NCBI GenBank assembly: GCA_002685115.1
Contig: NYWQ01000023.1
Coordinates: forward strand, 1-10,559
Reading direction: 5' to 3'
From: Flavobacteriales bacterium
GTDB lineage: Bacteria > Bacteroidota > Bacteroidia > Flavobacteriales > UBA7430
DNA: 10,559 nucleotides
In this document: positions 1 to 8,022 of the stretch, in pieces
Numbering within the stretch: the stretch's first letter is position 1
Layout of the letters: each line of letters begins with the position of its first letter
Translations under genes and position numbers: made by a program
Notes under the pieces: model-generated
Told to the model about the DNA's origin: nothing
Database searches by the model: none
The model's input: only the letters and a program-made list of their open reading frames with translations

Positions 1-590
1 TACTTCAAAAAATAATGTTTGGATACTTGTTTACCTTGATAAAATTCTTCTATTTCATAAATGACTTTAAAACGATTGATAAGTTTTTTTCTAAGTTTTA
101 CATTCCCATTAGGATGGTAGTCGTAATGGTACTTTGAAAACCGCATATTTCGTAACGCTTTGTATCTTTCTTTAACAAGTCCATTAGAAGAAATGAGCAT
201 CGATTTTCTTACCTGATTGGGTTCTTTTTTGGAATAATACTTTATTTCATAAGATACATTGTCGTAATAATAAATCCACTTGCCTATTTTGTATCCATTT
301 TTGTAGCGACCCTTGCTTTGTATAGATCCGTTTTCGTTGTAATTAATTACAACTCCATGGTAGGAACCCTTTTTAAAATTTGCTTGTGTTTTAATGAAAT
401 TAGACTCGTAACGTAAAGCAAAACTACCCGTATATCTTTTCCCTCCTAGAAAAAAAAACTCATAGGATCCGGGGCCTTCCTTATGCCAACCAAATTTCTT
501 ATTTGTTCTTTTTTCTGTCTCTAAGCTCGTGTCTAGCGTTTGAGCTGGTAAATAAATAGTAAGCAAAACTAAAATATAAAGTAGTCTCAT
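1..590 (-). CDS. Secreted MORN-variant repeat protein, cut by the left window edge
   Basis: An open frame of 196 codons runs from an ATG at 590 to the window edge with no complete stop. Residues 1-16 look like a Sec signal peptide: a short basic start, a Leu/Ile-rich core and a likely cut after Ala16 (LPA-QT). At about residues 68-112 there are two MORN-variant (MORN_2) repeats, recognisable by KGSYHG, YNENG, YKNGYKIGKW and IYYYDN; a weaker third unit (YHPNGNVK) lies near 158-165. Proteins of this type are often labelled YwqK-family antitoxins, but that name rests on repeat similarity only; a periplasmic or surface role is inferred from the signal peptide. The start overlaps the stop of the NamZ gene in an ATGA, so the two are probably translated together. 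The last two bases at the edge read TA, so the next codon is Tyr or a stop, and the gene may end right at the border. Confidence 0.75.
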   Translation of the reverse strand, partial: MRLLYILVLLTIYLPAQTLDTSLETEKRTNKKFGWHKEGPGSYEFFFLGGKRYTGSFALRYESNFIKTQANFKKGSYHGVVINYNENGSIQSKGRYKNGYKIGKWIYYYDNVSYEIKYYSKKEPNQVRKSMLISSNGLVKERYKALRNMRFSKYHYDYHPNGNVKLRKKLINRFKVIYEIEEFYQGKQVSKHYFLK

Positions 591-1738
591 TCAGGATATA
601 TTAAATAGTTTAATCTTTGTTGTTTATACAGTTGTAAACCCTCTTGCCAGGTCTCTTTTATTTGTGCTTCAGACCAGCCCGCTTCTATTAAAACACGAAG
701 CACATTGGAGCCAGCTAATTTATCAAAAAAGGAATTAAAAAAAGGGATGCCTTTTGAATTGTATTGATTAAAACATTCTATTAAATAACTTAAATTAATT
801 CCGTTATCTATTTCATATTTTGAAAGATCCCATCCACAACATTTTAAATTTTCGTGTTTTGGATATTTTGCACCACTTTGAGATGATGGTGAAAATGAAT
901 AGGAACAAGAATCTAATAGCGGAGAACCAATTATTTGAAATTGAAGATTTGTTCCCCTTCCAACACTTATGGCTGTACCTTCAAATAAACACAACGACGG
1001 ATATAAAGATATTGATTGGCTGTTTGGTAAATTTGGAGAGGGTTTTACGGGTAAATCATAGGGTAAATTATGCGTGTAATACTTCATTTCTTGTACCGTT
1101 AAATTACATTGAATAGAATCTTTTAACCAAAAAGAACCATTGATCATTTGAGCATACTCTCCAATGGTAAGACCGTGCACTATTGGGATTGGATGCATAC
1201 CAACAAATGATTGGTATGCAGTGTCAAGAATTGGTCCATCAACATAATGAGCATTAGGATTAGGCCTGTCTAAAACCAACAATTCAATATTATTTTCTGC
1301 ACATGCTTCCATAACATAATGAAGGGTCGATATATAGGTGTAATAACGGGCTCCAACATCTTGAATATCAAATACGATTAAATCAATGTCATTAAGAGCT
1401 TCAGCACTAGGTTTTTTGTTTTTACCATAAAGTGAGTGTATAGGTAAGCCAGTTTTAAGATCAATCTCATCATTGATTAAAGCACCTGCATCAGATTCTC
1501 CCCTAAATCCATGTTCAGGCGCAAACACTTTAACAATGGAAACACCACAAGCTAAAAGAGAATCTACTAGGTGAGAGCCATTAATTAAGGAGGTCTGATT
1601 GGCTACTACAGCTATTTGTTTGTTTCTTAATAAGGGTAGATAGTTTTCTAGTTGATTGGCTCCAACGATAAGCTGTTGTTTGCTTTGAGATGTGCACGAG
1701 CTTAAGAAAGTGCAAAAGCACAGTAACAAGAGCTGCAT
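587..1738 (-). CDS. namZ: Exo-beta-N-acetylmuramidase NamZ family lipoprotein (DUF1343)
   Basis: Predicted glycosidase that removes N-acetylmuramic acid from the non-reducing end of peptidoglycan fragments (NamZ, formerly DUF1343), acting in the periplasm. Numbered from the ATG at 1738 (383 residues), family motifs are PEHGFRG at 74-80 (its Glu is, from memory, the proposed catalytic residue), FDIQDVGARYYTY at 123-135, LDRPNPN at 156-162, VHGLTIGEYA at 187-196, PSPNLP at 233-238, FEGT near 252-255 and SVGRGT at 258-263. The N-terminus MQLLLLCFCTFLSSC is a lipoprotein signal with lipobox Cys15, which decides the start. An upstream in-frame ATG at 1813 would add 25 residues ahead of the signal and run 36 bases into the divergent permease gene, so it is rejected. 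The downstream MORN-repeat gene overlaps by four bases (ATGA). Family assignment is firm; activity is inferred from the family. Confidence 0.9.
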   Translation of the reverse strand: MQLLLLCFCTFLSSCTSQSKQQLIVGANQLENYLPLLRNKQIAVVANQTSLINGSHLVDSLLACGVSIVKVFAPEHGFRGESDAGALINDEIDLKTGLPIHSLYGKNKKPSAEALNDIDLIVFDIQDVGARYYTYISTLHYVMEACAENNIELLVLDRPNPNAHYVDGPILDTAYQSFVGMHPIPIVHGLTIGEYAQMINGSFWLKDSIQCNLTVQEMKYYTHNLPYDLPVKPSPNLPNSQSISLYPSLCLFEGTAISVGRGTNLQFQIIGSPLLDSCSYSFSPSSQSGAKYPKHENLKCCGWDLSKYEIDNGINLSYLIECFNQYNSKGIPFFNSFFDKLAGSNVLRVLIEAGWSEAQIKETWQEGLQLYKQQRLNYLIYPE

Positions 1739-1743
1739 TTTAG

Positions 1744-1751
1744 TATATTTG
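1744..1751 (+). promoter_or_regulatory. Candidate -7 element for the permease gene
   Basis: TATATTTG matches the Bacteroidota -7 consensus TAnnTTTG and lies 26 bases before the GTG start at 1778, which would give a leader of about 20 bases. No convincing TTTG -33 element is seen at the expected distance upstream, where the DNA is already the start of the NamZ coding region. The 39-base gap 1739-1777 between the divergent starts must also serve NamZ, for which I found no clear consensus element. Confidence 0.4.
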
Positions 1752-1777
1752 AAAATCTTTAAATAAAGCATACAGTA

Positions 1778-3010
1778 GTGAACTTTGAAAAATTTGTAGC
1801 CAAACGTTTGCATGGCGAAAGTAACTTAAAGCATTCCATTTCTAAACCAATTTTAAAAATGGCTATTGCAGCAGTAAGTATAAGCATTACTGTTATGATT
1901 TTGTCTATTGCAACCAGTAAAGGTTTGCAAAACAAAATCAGTTCTAAAGTTACCGGATTTACATCAGATATTCAAATAAGTTCGCTTGACCTTAACAATT
2001 CATTAGACGCCAATCCTTTTAGTGCAGACAGCACTCTAATTAACAAACTAGCTAACCTTGAAGGCCTAACTTACGTACAGACACAAATAACAAAAAACGC
2101 GCTTATAAAAACAGCGGAAGATTTTGAAGGGATTCTAGTTAAAGGAGTCGGTCAAAACTACAATTGGAATTTCATCTCTAATCATCTGGTGGAAGGGGTC
2201 GTTCCATCTTTTACTGCACAGGGTAAGTCAAATCAGATGGTTATTTCCAAGGCATTGGCATCAAAACTTCAATTGAAACTTAACGACAATGCTATTACTT
2301 ACTTTCAAGGATTAAAAAATAACAATGCCCTAATTCGAAAGTTTGTTATTGTGGGTATTTTCAAAACTGGAATCGATTTTTTTGACAATCAATATATTTT
2401 AGCTGACCAAAGTCACCTTCAAAAAATAAATAATTGGACTAACGATCAATTTAGCTCTTTGGAAATTTCGCTCAATTCAAATGCTGATAAAGATGCGATA
2501 TACCAGAAAATTGAAACCATTAGCCCTTTCGATTCTAGGGTAAGATCCACTAAAGAAATGTATCCACAAATATACGATTGGATCAATTTATTTGACCTAA
2601 ATACGCTTGTAATTCTATTAATTATGCTTATTGTGGCCACAATAAATATGGTAAGTTCCTTGCTCATAATTATATTAGAACGTACAAAAATGATTGGCTT
2701 ACTTAAGGCGCTAGGTGCAAGCCAGTATTCAATTAGAAAAGTCTTTTTATACCATGCATTTTATCTGCTTCGAAAAGGTTTATTTTTAGGAAATATTATT
2801 GGACTTACCCTCATTGGAATTCAATATTATTTTGAGCCTTTACAATTAGATCCTACGCATTATTACGTAACGGCAATACCTGTTCTGTTAACCCTTAAAA
2901 ACTGGCTACTTATTAATAGTGTAACCGTACTTATTTGTATGGTTATTCTAATAATACCTACTTTACTTCTACAAAAAATTGAACCCGTAAAAGCCTTGCA
3001 TTACGAATAA
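1778..3010 (+). CDS. FtsX-like ABC transporter permease (LolC/LolE-like)
   Basis: Inner-membrane permease subunit of the MacB/LolC/LolE (FtsX) type, 410 residues. The layout is classic: a cytosolic start (MNFEKFVAKR), a first membrane helix at about 24-46, a large periplasmic domain at about 50-270, then three helices at about 277-300, 323-351 and 377-398, ending with a short tail, IEPVKALHYE, of the type seen at the end of LolC/E proteins. The loop ERTKMIGLLKALGAS at 301-315 after helix 2 is the conserved cytosolic segment that contacts the ATPase. In Bacteroidota such proteins are usually annotated as lipoprotein-releasing or generic ABC permeases; the substrate cannot be told here. No ATPase partner is in the window, so it must be encoded elsewhere. 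The start codon is GTG, chosen because the protein then begins as its relatives do. It is the only plus-strand gene, divergent from NamZ, and its last 10 bases overlap the end of the aldolase gene. Confidence 0.88.
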   Translation: MNFEKFVAKRLHGESNLKHSISKPILKMAIAAVSISITVMILSIATSKGLQNKISSKVTGFTSDIQISSLDLNNSLDANPFSADSTLINKLANLEGLTYVQTQITKNALIKTAEDFEGILVKGVGQNYNWNFISNHLVEGVVPSFTAQGKSNQMVISKALASKLQLKLNDNAITYFQGLKNNNALIRKFVIVGIFKTGIDFFDNQYILADQSHLQKINNWTNDQFSSLEISLNSNADKDAIYQKIETISPFDSRVRSTKEMYPQIYDWINLFDLNTLVILLIMLIVATINMVSSLLIIILERTKMIGLLKALGASQYSIRKVFLYHAFYLLRKGLFLGNIIGLTLIGIQYYFEPLQLDPTHYYVTAIPVLLTLKNWLLINSVTVLICMVILIIPTLLLQKIEPVKALHYE

Positions 3011-4014
3011 TTTAAAAGTGCTTTTTTAAGGGTTTTTAGCATACCATCGTCAAACTGAAAATGAGTAACAAATCGAATTTGATTGGAACTTATAGCTGAG
3101 CATAATATATGTTGAGTTTTCAAATATTCAACCAATTTTAAGGGTTGATCCATAGAAAAGATAATAATATTTGTTTCTACTGGTAGAACCGATATTACAT
3201 AAGGTCTGTCTTTCAATAACGTCTCTATTTCATGAGCTCTTCTATGGTCCTCTTTTAATAAATCAATGTGATGCTCAAGCGCATAATCACATGCAGCAGC
3301 TAGATAACCAACTTGGCGCATACCACCTCCTAATACCTTTCGAATTCTTTTTGCTTGATGAATAAACTTTGTTGTGCCTAGTAGCAACGATCCTATAGGA
3401 GCGCCTAAACCTTTGGAAATACAAACAGAAATACTGTCAAAAATACCGCCATAATCTTTGGGCTTGGTATTGGTCTTAACAATGGCGTTAAACAAACGAG
3501 CACCATCCATATGAAAGGCAAGATTTTGACTTGAACAAAAAGAAGCTAAATCTTGTAAATCCTTTAATTTATAACATGCTCCTCCCCCTTTGTTTGTTGT
3601 ATTTTCAACGGATACTAAACTTGTTCTTGGGAAATGAATATTTTCTTCCTTAAGAGAGTCTTTAACTAGAGCTACAGAAATTTTACCATTCGTTCCTTTT
3701 AGTAAATTTACAGATGCAGAAGAGTTAAAAGCAATTCCGCCACCTTCGTACTGATAAATGTGTGAGCTGTAATCACAAACTACTTCATCGCCTGGTTGAG
3801 TATGAACTTTAATTGCTATTTGGTTTGCCATGGTTCCGGATGGGCAAAACAAAGCAGCTTCCATACCAAACATTTTAGCTATTTTATTCTCTAGAGCTTT
3901 CATTGTTTGATCTTCATCCCAGACATCGTCCCCAACATTTGCCGAAAACATAAAGTCCAGCATTTCTTTGGTAGGCTTCGTAAAAGTGTCACTTCTTAAT
4001 TCTATGCTATTCAT
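3001..4014 (-). CDS. ltaE: Low-specificity L-threonine aldolase
   Basis: PLP-dependent fold-type I enzyme that cleaves L-threonine or L-allo-threonine to glycine and acetaldehyde in the cytosol. At 337 residues it is of normal family length. Visible motifs: ELRSDT at 5-10, the cofactor-phosphate loop CPSGTMAN at 57-64, His85 in the DYSSHIYQYE stretch (stacks on the PLP ring in relatives), HMDGARLFNA at 168-177 with Asp170 facing the pyridine nitrogen and Arg173, and SKGLGAPIGS at 200-209 with Lys201 as the Schiff-base lysine. All key residues are present, so it should be active. The ATG at 4014 lies 10 bases after the hutH stop, without a clear Shine-Dalgarno, which suggests it is the last gene of a hisS-hutH-aldolase transcript. 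A related beta-eliminating lyase is possible, but the motifs fit threonine aldolase best. Stereospecificity cannot be told. Confidence 0.93.
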   Translation of the reverse strand: MNSIELRSDTFTKPTKEMLDFMFSANVGDDVWDEDQTMKALENKIAKMFGMEAALFCPSGTMANQIAIKVHTQPGDEVVCDYSSHIYQYEGGGIAFNSSASVNLLKGTNGKISVALVKDSLKEENIHFPRTSLVSVENTTNKGGGACYKLKDLQDLASFCSSQNLAFHMDGARLFNAIVKTNTKPKDYGGIFDSISVCISKGLGAPIGSLLLGTTKFIHQAKRIRKVLGGGMRQVGYLAAACDYALEHHIDLLKEDHRRAHEIETLLKDRPYVISVLPVETNIIIFSMDQPLKLVEYLKTQHILCSAISSNQIRFVTHFQFDDGMLKTLKKALLNYS

Positions 4015-4024
4015 AAGTGAATTT

Positions 4025-5533
4025 TTAGTAAATCAATTCCGAATCTATTTGTAACTCACGTAAAAATTTAACAGAATTTAAAATATCCTTGTGTAAGTAA
4101 CGATCTTCAGCTACAAAAGAGACTTCTTGTCTGTAAGAATCGAGAATCATGCGTAAAAACGGAGAAGTTTTTTCAGTTCTAAATTCTATTGCTTGGGCTG
4201 CATTCATGAGTTCTATCGCTAAAACTTTTTCTAAATTTTCAACAATTTTATACAACTTAGTCGCACTGTTTGCTCCCATACTTACATGGTCTTCTTGCCC
4301 GTTAGAGGATACAATAGAATCGGCTGAGGCTGGGGTGCACAAAATTTTAGATTGAGACACAATACTAGCTGCTGTATATTGTGGAATCATAAAACCTGAA
4401 TTTAAACCAGGTTTGGCAACCAAATAGGCAGGTAAACCTCTTAAACCACATACCAATTGATACGTTCTACGTTCAGATATATTTCCAAGTTCGTGTAATG
4501 CGATGGCTAAATAATCCATTGGTATTGCAATAGGTTGTCCATGGAAATTACCACCGGATAATATTTTATCAGCATCAACAAAAATATTTGGATTGTCGGT
4601 AACCGAATTAATTTCAGTAGTCAATACGTCTGAAACATGTTTTATAGCTTGCTTAGAAGCACCATGTACTTGAGGTATACATCTAAAAGAATAAGGATCC
4701 TGAACGTGAGACTTAGCTCTCAAAATAAGTTCAGAATCTTCTAAGAACTCACGAATACGGTCTGCTGTTTGAATTTGCCCGTTATGAGGTCGAGCAAAAT
4801 GGATCAACGCATCAAAAGGTTCAATACGCCCGTCAAAAGCATCTAATGAAATAGCCCCAATTAAATCAGCTAAATAAGAAAGTTTGTGTGCTTTTATTGC
4901 ACACCAAGAACCGTAAGCACTCATAAACTGTGTGCCATTCAAGAGCGCCAAACCTTCTTTAGATTTCAGAACAATTGGATCCCAGTTCATTATTTTTAAA
5001 ACTTCAGAAACCTCCATTACAGCTCCTTCATAAACAACTTCTCCCATCCCAATTAAAGGAAGAGAAAGATGCGCAAGCGGAGCCAAATCTCCTGATGCAC
5101 CAAGTGAACCTTGTTGAAAAACAACGGGAACGATATCGTTGTTGAACATTTCTACCAAGCGCTGAACTGTAATGAGTTGAACTCCTGATTTACCGTAGGA
5201 TAGCGATTGGATTTTTAAAAGCATCATAAGTTTAACTATTTCATCAGGGACTCTATCACCCATACCACAAGCATGAGACATCATTAAGTTAGCTTGTAAC
5301 TGACTTAAATCACCATCTGATATGCTGTGATTACATAGAGAGCCAAATCCAGTATTAACTCCATATATAGGCTGCTTTGTTTCTGAAACTTTTTTATCTA
5401 AATATGCACGACACTTTTTTATTGCCTTAATTGAATCATCAGACAATTGAAGTGCTTTATCTTCTGAAAGGATGGATTGTAAATCCTCTAATTGAAGGAG
5501 TTCATTAGTTATATGATGAATGTTATCTTGCAT
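4025..5533 (-). CDS. hutH: Histidine ammonia-lyase
   Basis: Catalyses the non-oxidative deamination of L-histidine to trans-urocanate, the first step of histidine breakdown, as a cytosolic tetramer. Length 502 is typical. The electrophilic MIO group forms from Ala146-Ser147-Gly148 in GSLGASGDLAPLAH. Other active-site residues by comparison with the Pseudomonas putida enzyme: Tyr57 (IYGVNTGFG), His87 (SHACG), Asn199 (LLNG), Tyr281 and Arg284 (DPYSFRC), Phe330 (GGNFHG) and Glu414 (NGQEDHVSMG). The His87 and Glu414 contexts mark a histidine enzyme rather than a phenylalanine or tyrosine lyase. One base separates its ATG from the hisS stop, and an AAGGA six bases upstream gives it a Shine-Dalgarno site. 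No hutU, hutI or hutG lies in the window, so the rest of the pathway, if present, is elsewhere. Confidence 0.96.
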   Translation of the reverse strand: MQDNIHHITNELLQLEDLQSILSEDKALQLSDDSIKAIKKCRAYLDKKVSETKQPIYGVNTGFGSLCNHSISDGDLSQLQANLMMSHACGMGDRVPDEIVKLMMLLKIQSLSYGKSGVQLITVQRLVEMFNNDIVPVVFQQGSLGASGDLAPLAHLSLPLIGMGEVVYEGAVMEVSEVLKIMNWDPIVLKSKEGLALLNGTQFMSAYGSWCAIKAHKLSYLADLIGAISLDAFDGRIEPFDALIHFARPHNGQIQTADRIREFLEDSELILRAKSHVQDPYSFRCIPQVHGASKQAIKHVSDVLTTEINSVTDNPNIFVDADKILSGGNFHGQPIAIPMDYLAIALHELGNISERRTYQLVCGLRGLPAYLVAKPGLNSGFMIPQYTAASIVSQSKILCTPASADSIVSSNGQEDHVSMGANSATKLYKIVENLEKVLAIELMNAAQAIEFRTEKTSPFLRMILDSYRQEVSFVAEDRYLHKDILNSVKFLRELQIDSELIY

Positions 5534-5534
5534 C

Positions 5535-6896
5535 TTATTTCCTTAAATTAGTTACTAAATCTTCTAGTTTCATGGTTGACTGAGTTCCATCTGTCATGTT
5601 CTTAACAGTCAATAAACCACTACTCATTTCATCTTCACCAACTAAAACAACAAAGGGAATGCCTTTTTTGTTGGCATAATTCATTTGTTTTTTCATTTTA
5701 GCTGTGTCAGGATACAATTCAGAATTCACACCTTGTTTTCGTAAAAACTGGAGTGCCTTTAAGCAATAATTTGCTTCGATTTCTCCAAAATTCACAAATA
5801 AGACTTGCGTAAAATCTGCTTCTAAATTAGGGAACAAATCTAGTTCTTCGGCAACTAAATAAATTCTGTCTAGTCCAAAAGAAATCCCAATTCCGGGAAT
5901 TTCTTTTAATCCAAAAATACCGGTAAGATCATCGTAACGTCCTCCCCCACCAATAGAGCCCATTTGAACTCCTTTAGCTTCCACTTCAAATATTGATCCT
6001 GTATAATAATTAAGTCCTCTAGCCAACGTTAAATCAAAATCTAATTCTGCAGTATCTAAACCTAAAAAGGAAATTTTATCAAATACTTCTTGAATTTCAT
6101 CAACACCTTCCATACCAATTTTAGAGTGGGCTAACACTTCTCGAATGGTCTCGAGTTTTTGTGTGGGAGCGCCAGTCATATTTAAAATTGGCTCAAGTTT
6201 TTCAATAGCCGCTTCAGAAACACCCTTGCTTAGCATTTCTTCTTTTACTTTTACCAAACCTATCTTATCCAATTTGTCAATGGCCACTGTGATGTCAATT
6301 AACTTACCTGCCTCGTCAATAACCTCAGCAATACCAGACAACACTTTTCTATTGTTTAATTTAATAACAGCAGGCAGGTTTAGCTTCGTAAAAACAGTAT
6401 CGTAAAGTTGAATCAGTTCAACTTCATACAATAGAGATTGGGAGCCTACAACGTCAGCATCGCATTGAAAAAACTCTCTGAAACGTCCTTTTTGAGGTCT
6501 ATCTGCTCGCCATACAGGTTGAATTTGATAACGTTTAAAAGGAAGTGTAATTTCATTTTGATTTTGAACAACATAACGTGCAAAAGGAACTGTCAGATCA
6601 TATCTTAAAGCCTTTTCAGCAATTTTTTGCGTTAATATTTTAGCGACAAAATCTGAGCTTACGTCTACTTTTTTTAAATAATCTCCAGAATTTAAAATCT
6701 TGAAAATGAGTCGATCGCCTTCTTCACCATATTTACCCATCAATGTAGACAAATTCTCCATAGAAGGAGTTTCAATTGGAAGAAAGCCGAACGTTTGAAA
6801 TGCTTCTTTAATAATACCCATTACATAATTTCGCTTCAGCATAACTGCTGGAGAAAAATCGCGGGTGCCTTTTGGTATGGATGGTTTTTGAGCCAT
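5535..6896 (-). CDS. hisS: Histidyl-tRNA synthetase
   Basis: Class II aminoacyl-tRNA synthetase that charges tRNA-His; cytosolic and essential. Numbered from the ATG at 6896 (453 residues): PKGTRDFSP at about 8-16, DLTVPFARY at 100-108, motif 2 around RADRPQKGRFREFFQ at 130-144, the histidine-specific LARGLNYYTG at 291-300, GGGGRYDDL at 316-324, and motif 3 GIGISFGLDR at 335-344. An anticodon-binding domain follows at about 363-453. A TTG at 6911 in the same frame would add five residues; the ATG is preferred because it is the stronger start codon and the protein then begins MAQKPSIPKGTRDF as I recall for relatives. Its stop is one base from the hutH start. Upstream, about 60 bases separate it from pyrD; I see only weak promoter-like matches there (TACATTCG, TAAACTTG) and no terminator hairpin, so read-through from pyrD is possible. 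Confidence 0.97.
   Translation of the reverse strand: MAQKPSIPKGTRDFSPAVMLKRNYVMGIIKEAFQTFGFLPIETPSMENLSTLMGKYGEEGDRLIFKILNSGDYLKKVDVSSDFVAKILTQKIAEKALRYDLTVPFARYVVQNQNEITLPFKRYQIQPVWRADRPQKGRFREFFQCDADVVGSQSLLYEVELIQLYDTVFTKLNLPAVIKLNNRKVLSGIAEVIDEAGKLIDITVAIDKLDKIGLVKVKEEMLSKGVSEAAIEKLEPILNMTGAPTQKLETIREVLAHSKIGMEGVDEIQEVFDKISFLGLDTAELDFDLTLARGLNYYTGSIFEVEAKGVQMGSIGGGGRYDDLTGIFGLKEIPGIGISFGLDRIYLVAEELDLFPNLEADFTQVLFVNFGEIEANYCLKALQFLRKQGVNSELYPDTAKMKKQMNYANKKGIPFVVLVGEDEMSSGLLTVKNMTDGTQSTMKLEDLVTNLRK
5540..5544 (-). promoter_or_regulatory. Shine-Dalgarno site for hutH
   Basis: AAGGA lies six bases before the hutH ATG, inside the last codons of hisS (Arg-Lys-stop). It stands out because the other starts in the window lack such a site, as is usual in Bacteroidota. 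It would let ribosomes start on hutH right at the hisS stop. Confidence 0.5.
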
Positions 6897-6957
6897 TTTT
6901 ATGCTTTGCAAGTTTACTATTCGAATGTAGTCAATTAACTAATACTAAAAAGGGGAT

Positions 6958-7995
6958 TTATAAATCTGCTTTTAAAAGTCCTTTACATATTTTTTTCACC
7001 ATTGCAGGTCCTTCATAAACAAAACCAGTGTATACTTGAACTAAGCTAGCACCAGCATTTAATTTTTCAATGGCATCTTTTGCTGTATATATTCCACCAA
7101 CTCCGACGATTGGAAAAGCTCCATTTGATTTTTGATGTAAATAAGCAATTACCTGAGTAGAACGATTTTTAACGGGTTTTCCGCTTAAACCTCCTGCACC
7201 AATAGTTGTTATTATTTTTTCGCTACTACTTAGTTTAGATCGGTCTATACTGGTATTGGTAGCTATAACACCTTCTATCTGAACCTCATCAATAATAGTA
7301 ATTATATCATCTAACTGCTCGATGGTTAAATCGGGCGCAATTTTTAAAAGAATGGGCTTAGATTGAGGCTTTGTAAGCATTTCATCCTTGAGTATTTGTA
7401 AAAGCGCTGTTAGGGGCTTCTTATCCTGGAGTTCGCGTAAATTTGGAGTGTTTGGTGAACTTACATTTACCACAAAATAGTCAACAAAATCATATAAAGC
7501 ATGAAAGGCTTTATAATAATCGTTATTCGCCTCTTGGTTTGGTGTGTCTTTATTTTTACCAATATTACCCCCAATTACCACCTTAGTTTTTCGCTTTCTA
7601 AGTCGCTTAACGGCAGCCTCAACACCTTCATTGTTAAAGCCCATTCTATTGATCAGTGCATTGTCTTGTGGCAAACGGAACAAACGAGGTTTGTCGTTTC
7701 CTAACTGCCCCTTCGGAGTTAAAGTACCAATTTCAATAAAACCAAAACCAAAGTTGGCGAGTTCATTAAAAAGTTTAGCTTCCTTATCAAATCCAGCAGC
7801 TAAGCCAACAGGATTGTCAAAATCTAAACCAAATACAGTTCTTTTTAGTTTTGGATGCTTAACGGTATATAACAATCTAGTTAGCAAGGCAATACCAGGA
7901 ATTAAATGCAGCAATTTTAGTGTATTAAACACAAAATGGTGAACTTTTTCTGGATCAAAGCAGAACAGAATGGGGCGGAAAATTGCTTTATACAT
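6958..7995 (-). CDS. pyrD: Dihydroorotate dehydrogenase (quinone), class 2
   Basis: FMN enzyme that oxidises dihydroorotate to orotate, the fourth step of pyrimidine synthesis, passing electrons to the quinone pool at the inner face of the cytoplasmic membrane. The 345 residues include the N-terminal helical extension of class 2 enzymes (about 1-40, beginning [20 protein letters not shown]), which docks on the membrane and forms the quinone tunnel. The barrel follows: [12 protein letters not shown] at 61-72, [16 protein letters not shown] at 85-100, NRMGFNN at 116-122, and [11 protein letters not shown] at 177-187, where Ser180 matches the catalytic base Ser175 of E. coli. KIAPDL, ATNTS, GAGGLSG and GVGGI are the usual flavin-site motifs. 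The serine base in place of cysteine, together with the extension, excludes class 1. A likely promoter lies just upstream. No other pyrimidine gene is in the window. Confidence 0.96.
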   Translation of the reverse strand: MYKAIFRPILFCFDPEKVHHFVFNTLKLLHLIPGIALLTRLLYTVKHPKLKRTVFGLDFDNPVGLAAGFDKEAKLFNELANFGFGFIEIGTLTPKGQLGNDKPRLFRLPQDNALINRMGFNNEGVEAAVKRLRKRKTKVVIGGNIGKNKDTPNQEANNDYYKAFHALYDFVDYFVVNVSSPNTPNLRELQDKKPLTALLQILKDEMLTKPQSKPILLKIAPDLTIEQLDDIITIIDEVQIEGVIATNTSIDRSKLSSSEKIITTIGAGGLSGKPVKNRSTQVIAYLHQKSNGAFPIVGVGGIYTAKDAIEKLNAGASLVQVYTGFVYEGPAMVKKICKGLLKADL

Positions 7996-8014
7996 AGTTT
8001 AATTTATGGCAAAA

Positions 8015-8022
8015 CAAAAGTA
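8015..8022 (-). promoter_or_regulatory. Candidate -7 element for pyrD
   Basis: On the minus strand TACTTTTG fits the Bacteroidota consensus TAnnTTTG and ends 19 bases before the pyrD ATG, predicting a very short leader. A TTG lies upstream but at a spacing of about 24 bases, longer than usual, so the -33 part is weak. It sits in the 73-base gap after the nuclease gene, where no terminator hairpin is visible. Confidence 0.45.

Noticed and set aside
1..590. MORN-repeat gene as the antitoxin of a toxin-antitoxin pair.
   Set aside because: It has a signal peptide and no toxin partner is visible; the antitoxin label for this repeat family is only name-based.
1739..1813. Longer NamZ start at the ATG at 1813, adding 25 residues.
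   Set aside because: It would bury the lipoprotein signal behind 25 residues and overlap the divergent permease gene by 36 bases; the ATG at 1738 gives a perfect lipobox signal.
2989..3027. AAAAGC and GCTTTTTT as a possible bidirectional terminator at the convergent junction.
   Set aside because: The stem is six pairs, mostly A-T, with a 25-base loop, and both arms lie in coding sequence; too weak to call.
4025..5533. HutH as a tyrosine ammonia-lyase for flexirubin-type pigment, as seen in some flavobacteria.
   Set aside because: Active-site contexts (SHACG, DPYSFRC, QEDHVSMG) are those of histidine enzymes, and no aryl-polyene or flexirubin genes are nearby.
6897..6957. Promoter or small RNA in the gap between pyrD and hisS.
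   Set aside because: Only one-mismatch matches to the -7 consensus and no hairpin were found, so nothing could be supported.
7501..7942. Plus-strand open frames opposite pyrD, and similar ones opposite NamZ, hutH, hisS and the monooxygenase.
   Set aside because: They lie wholly inside well-recognised genes on the other strand and their translations show no family features.
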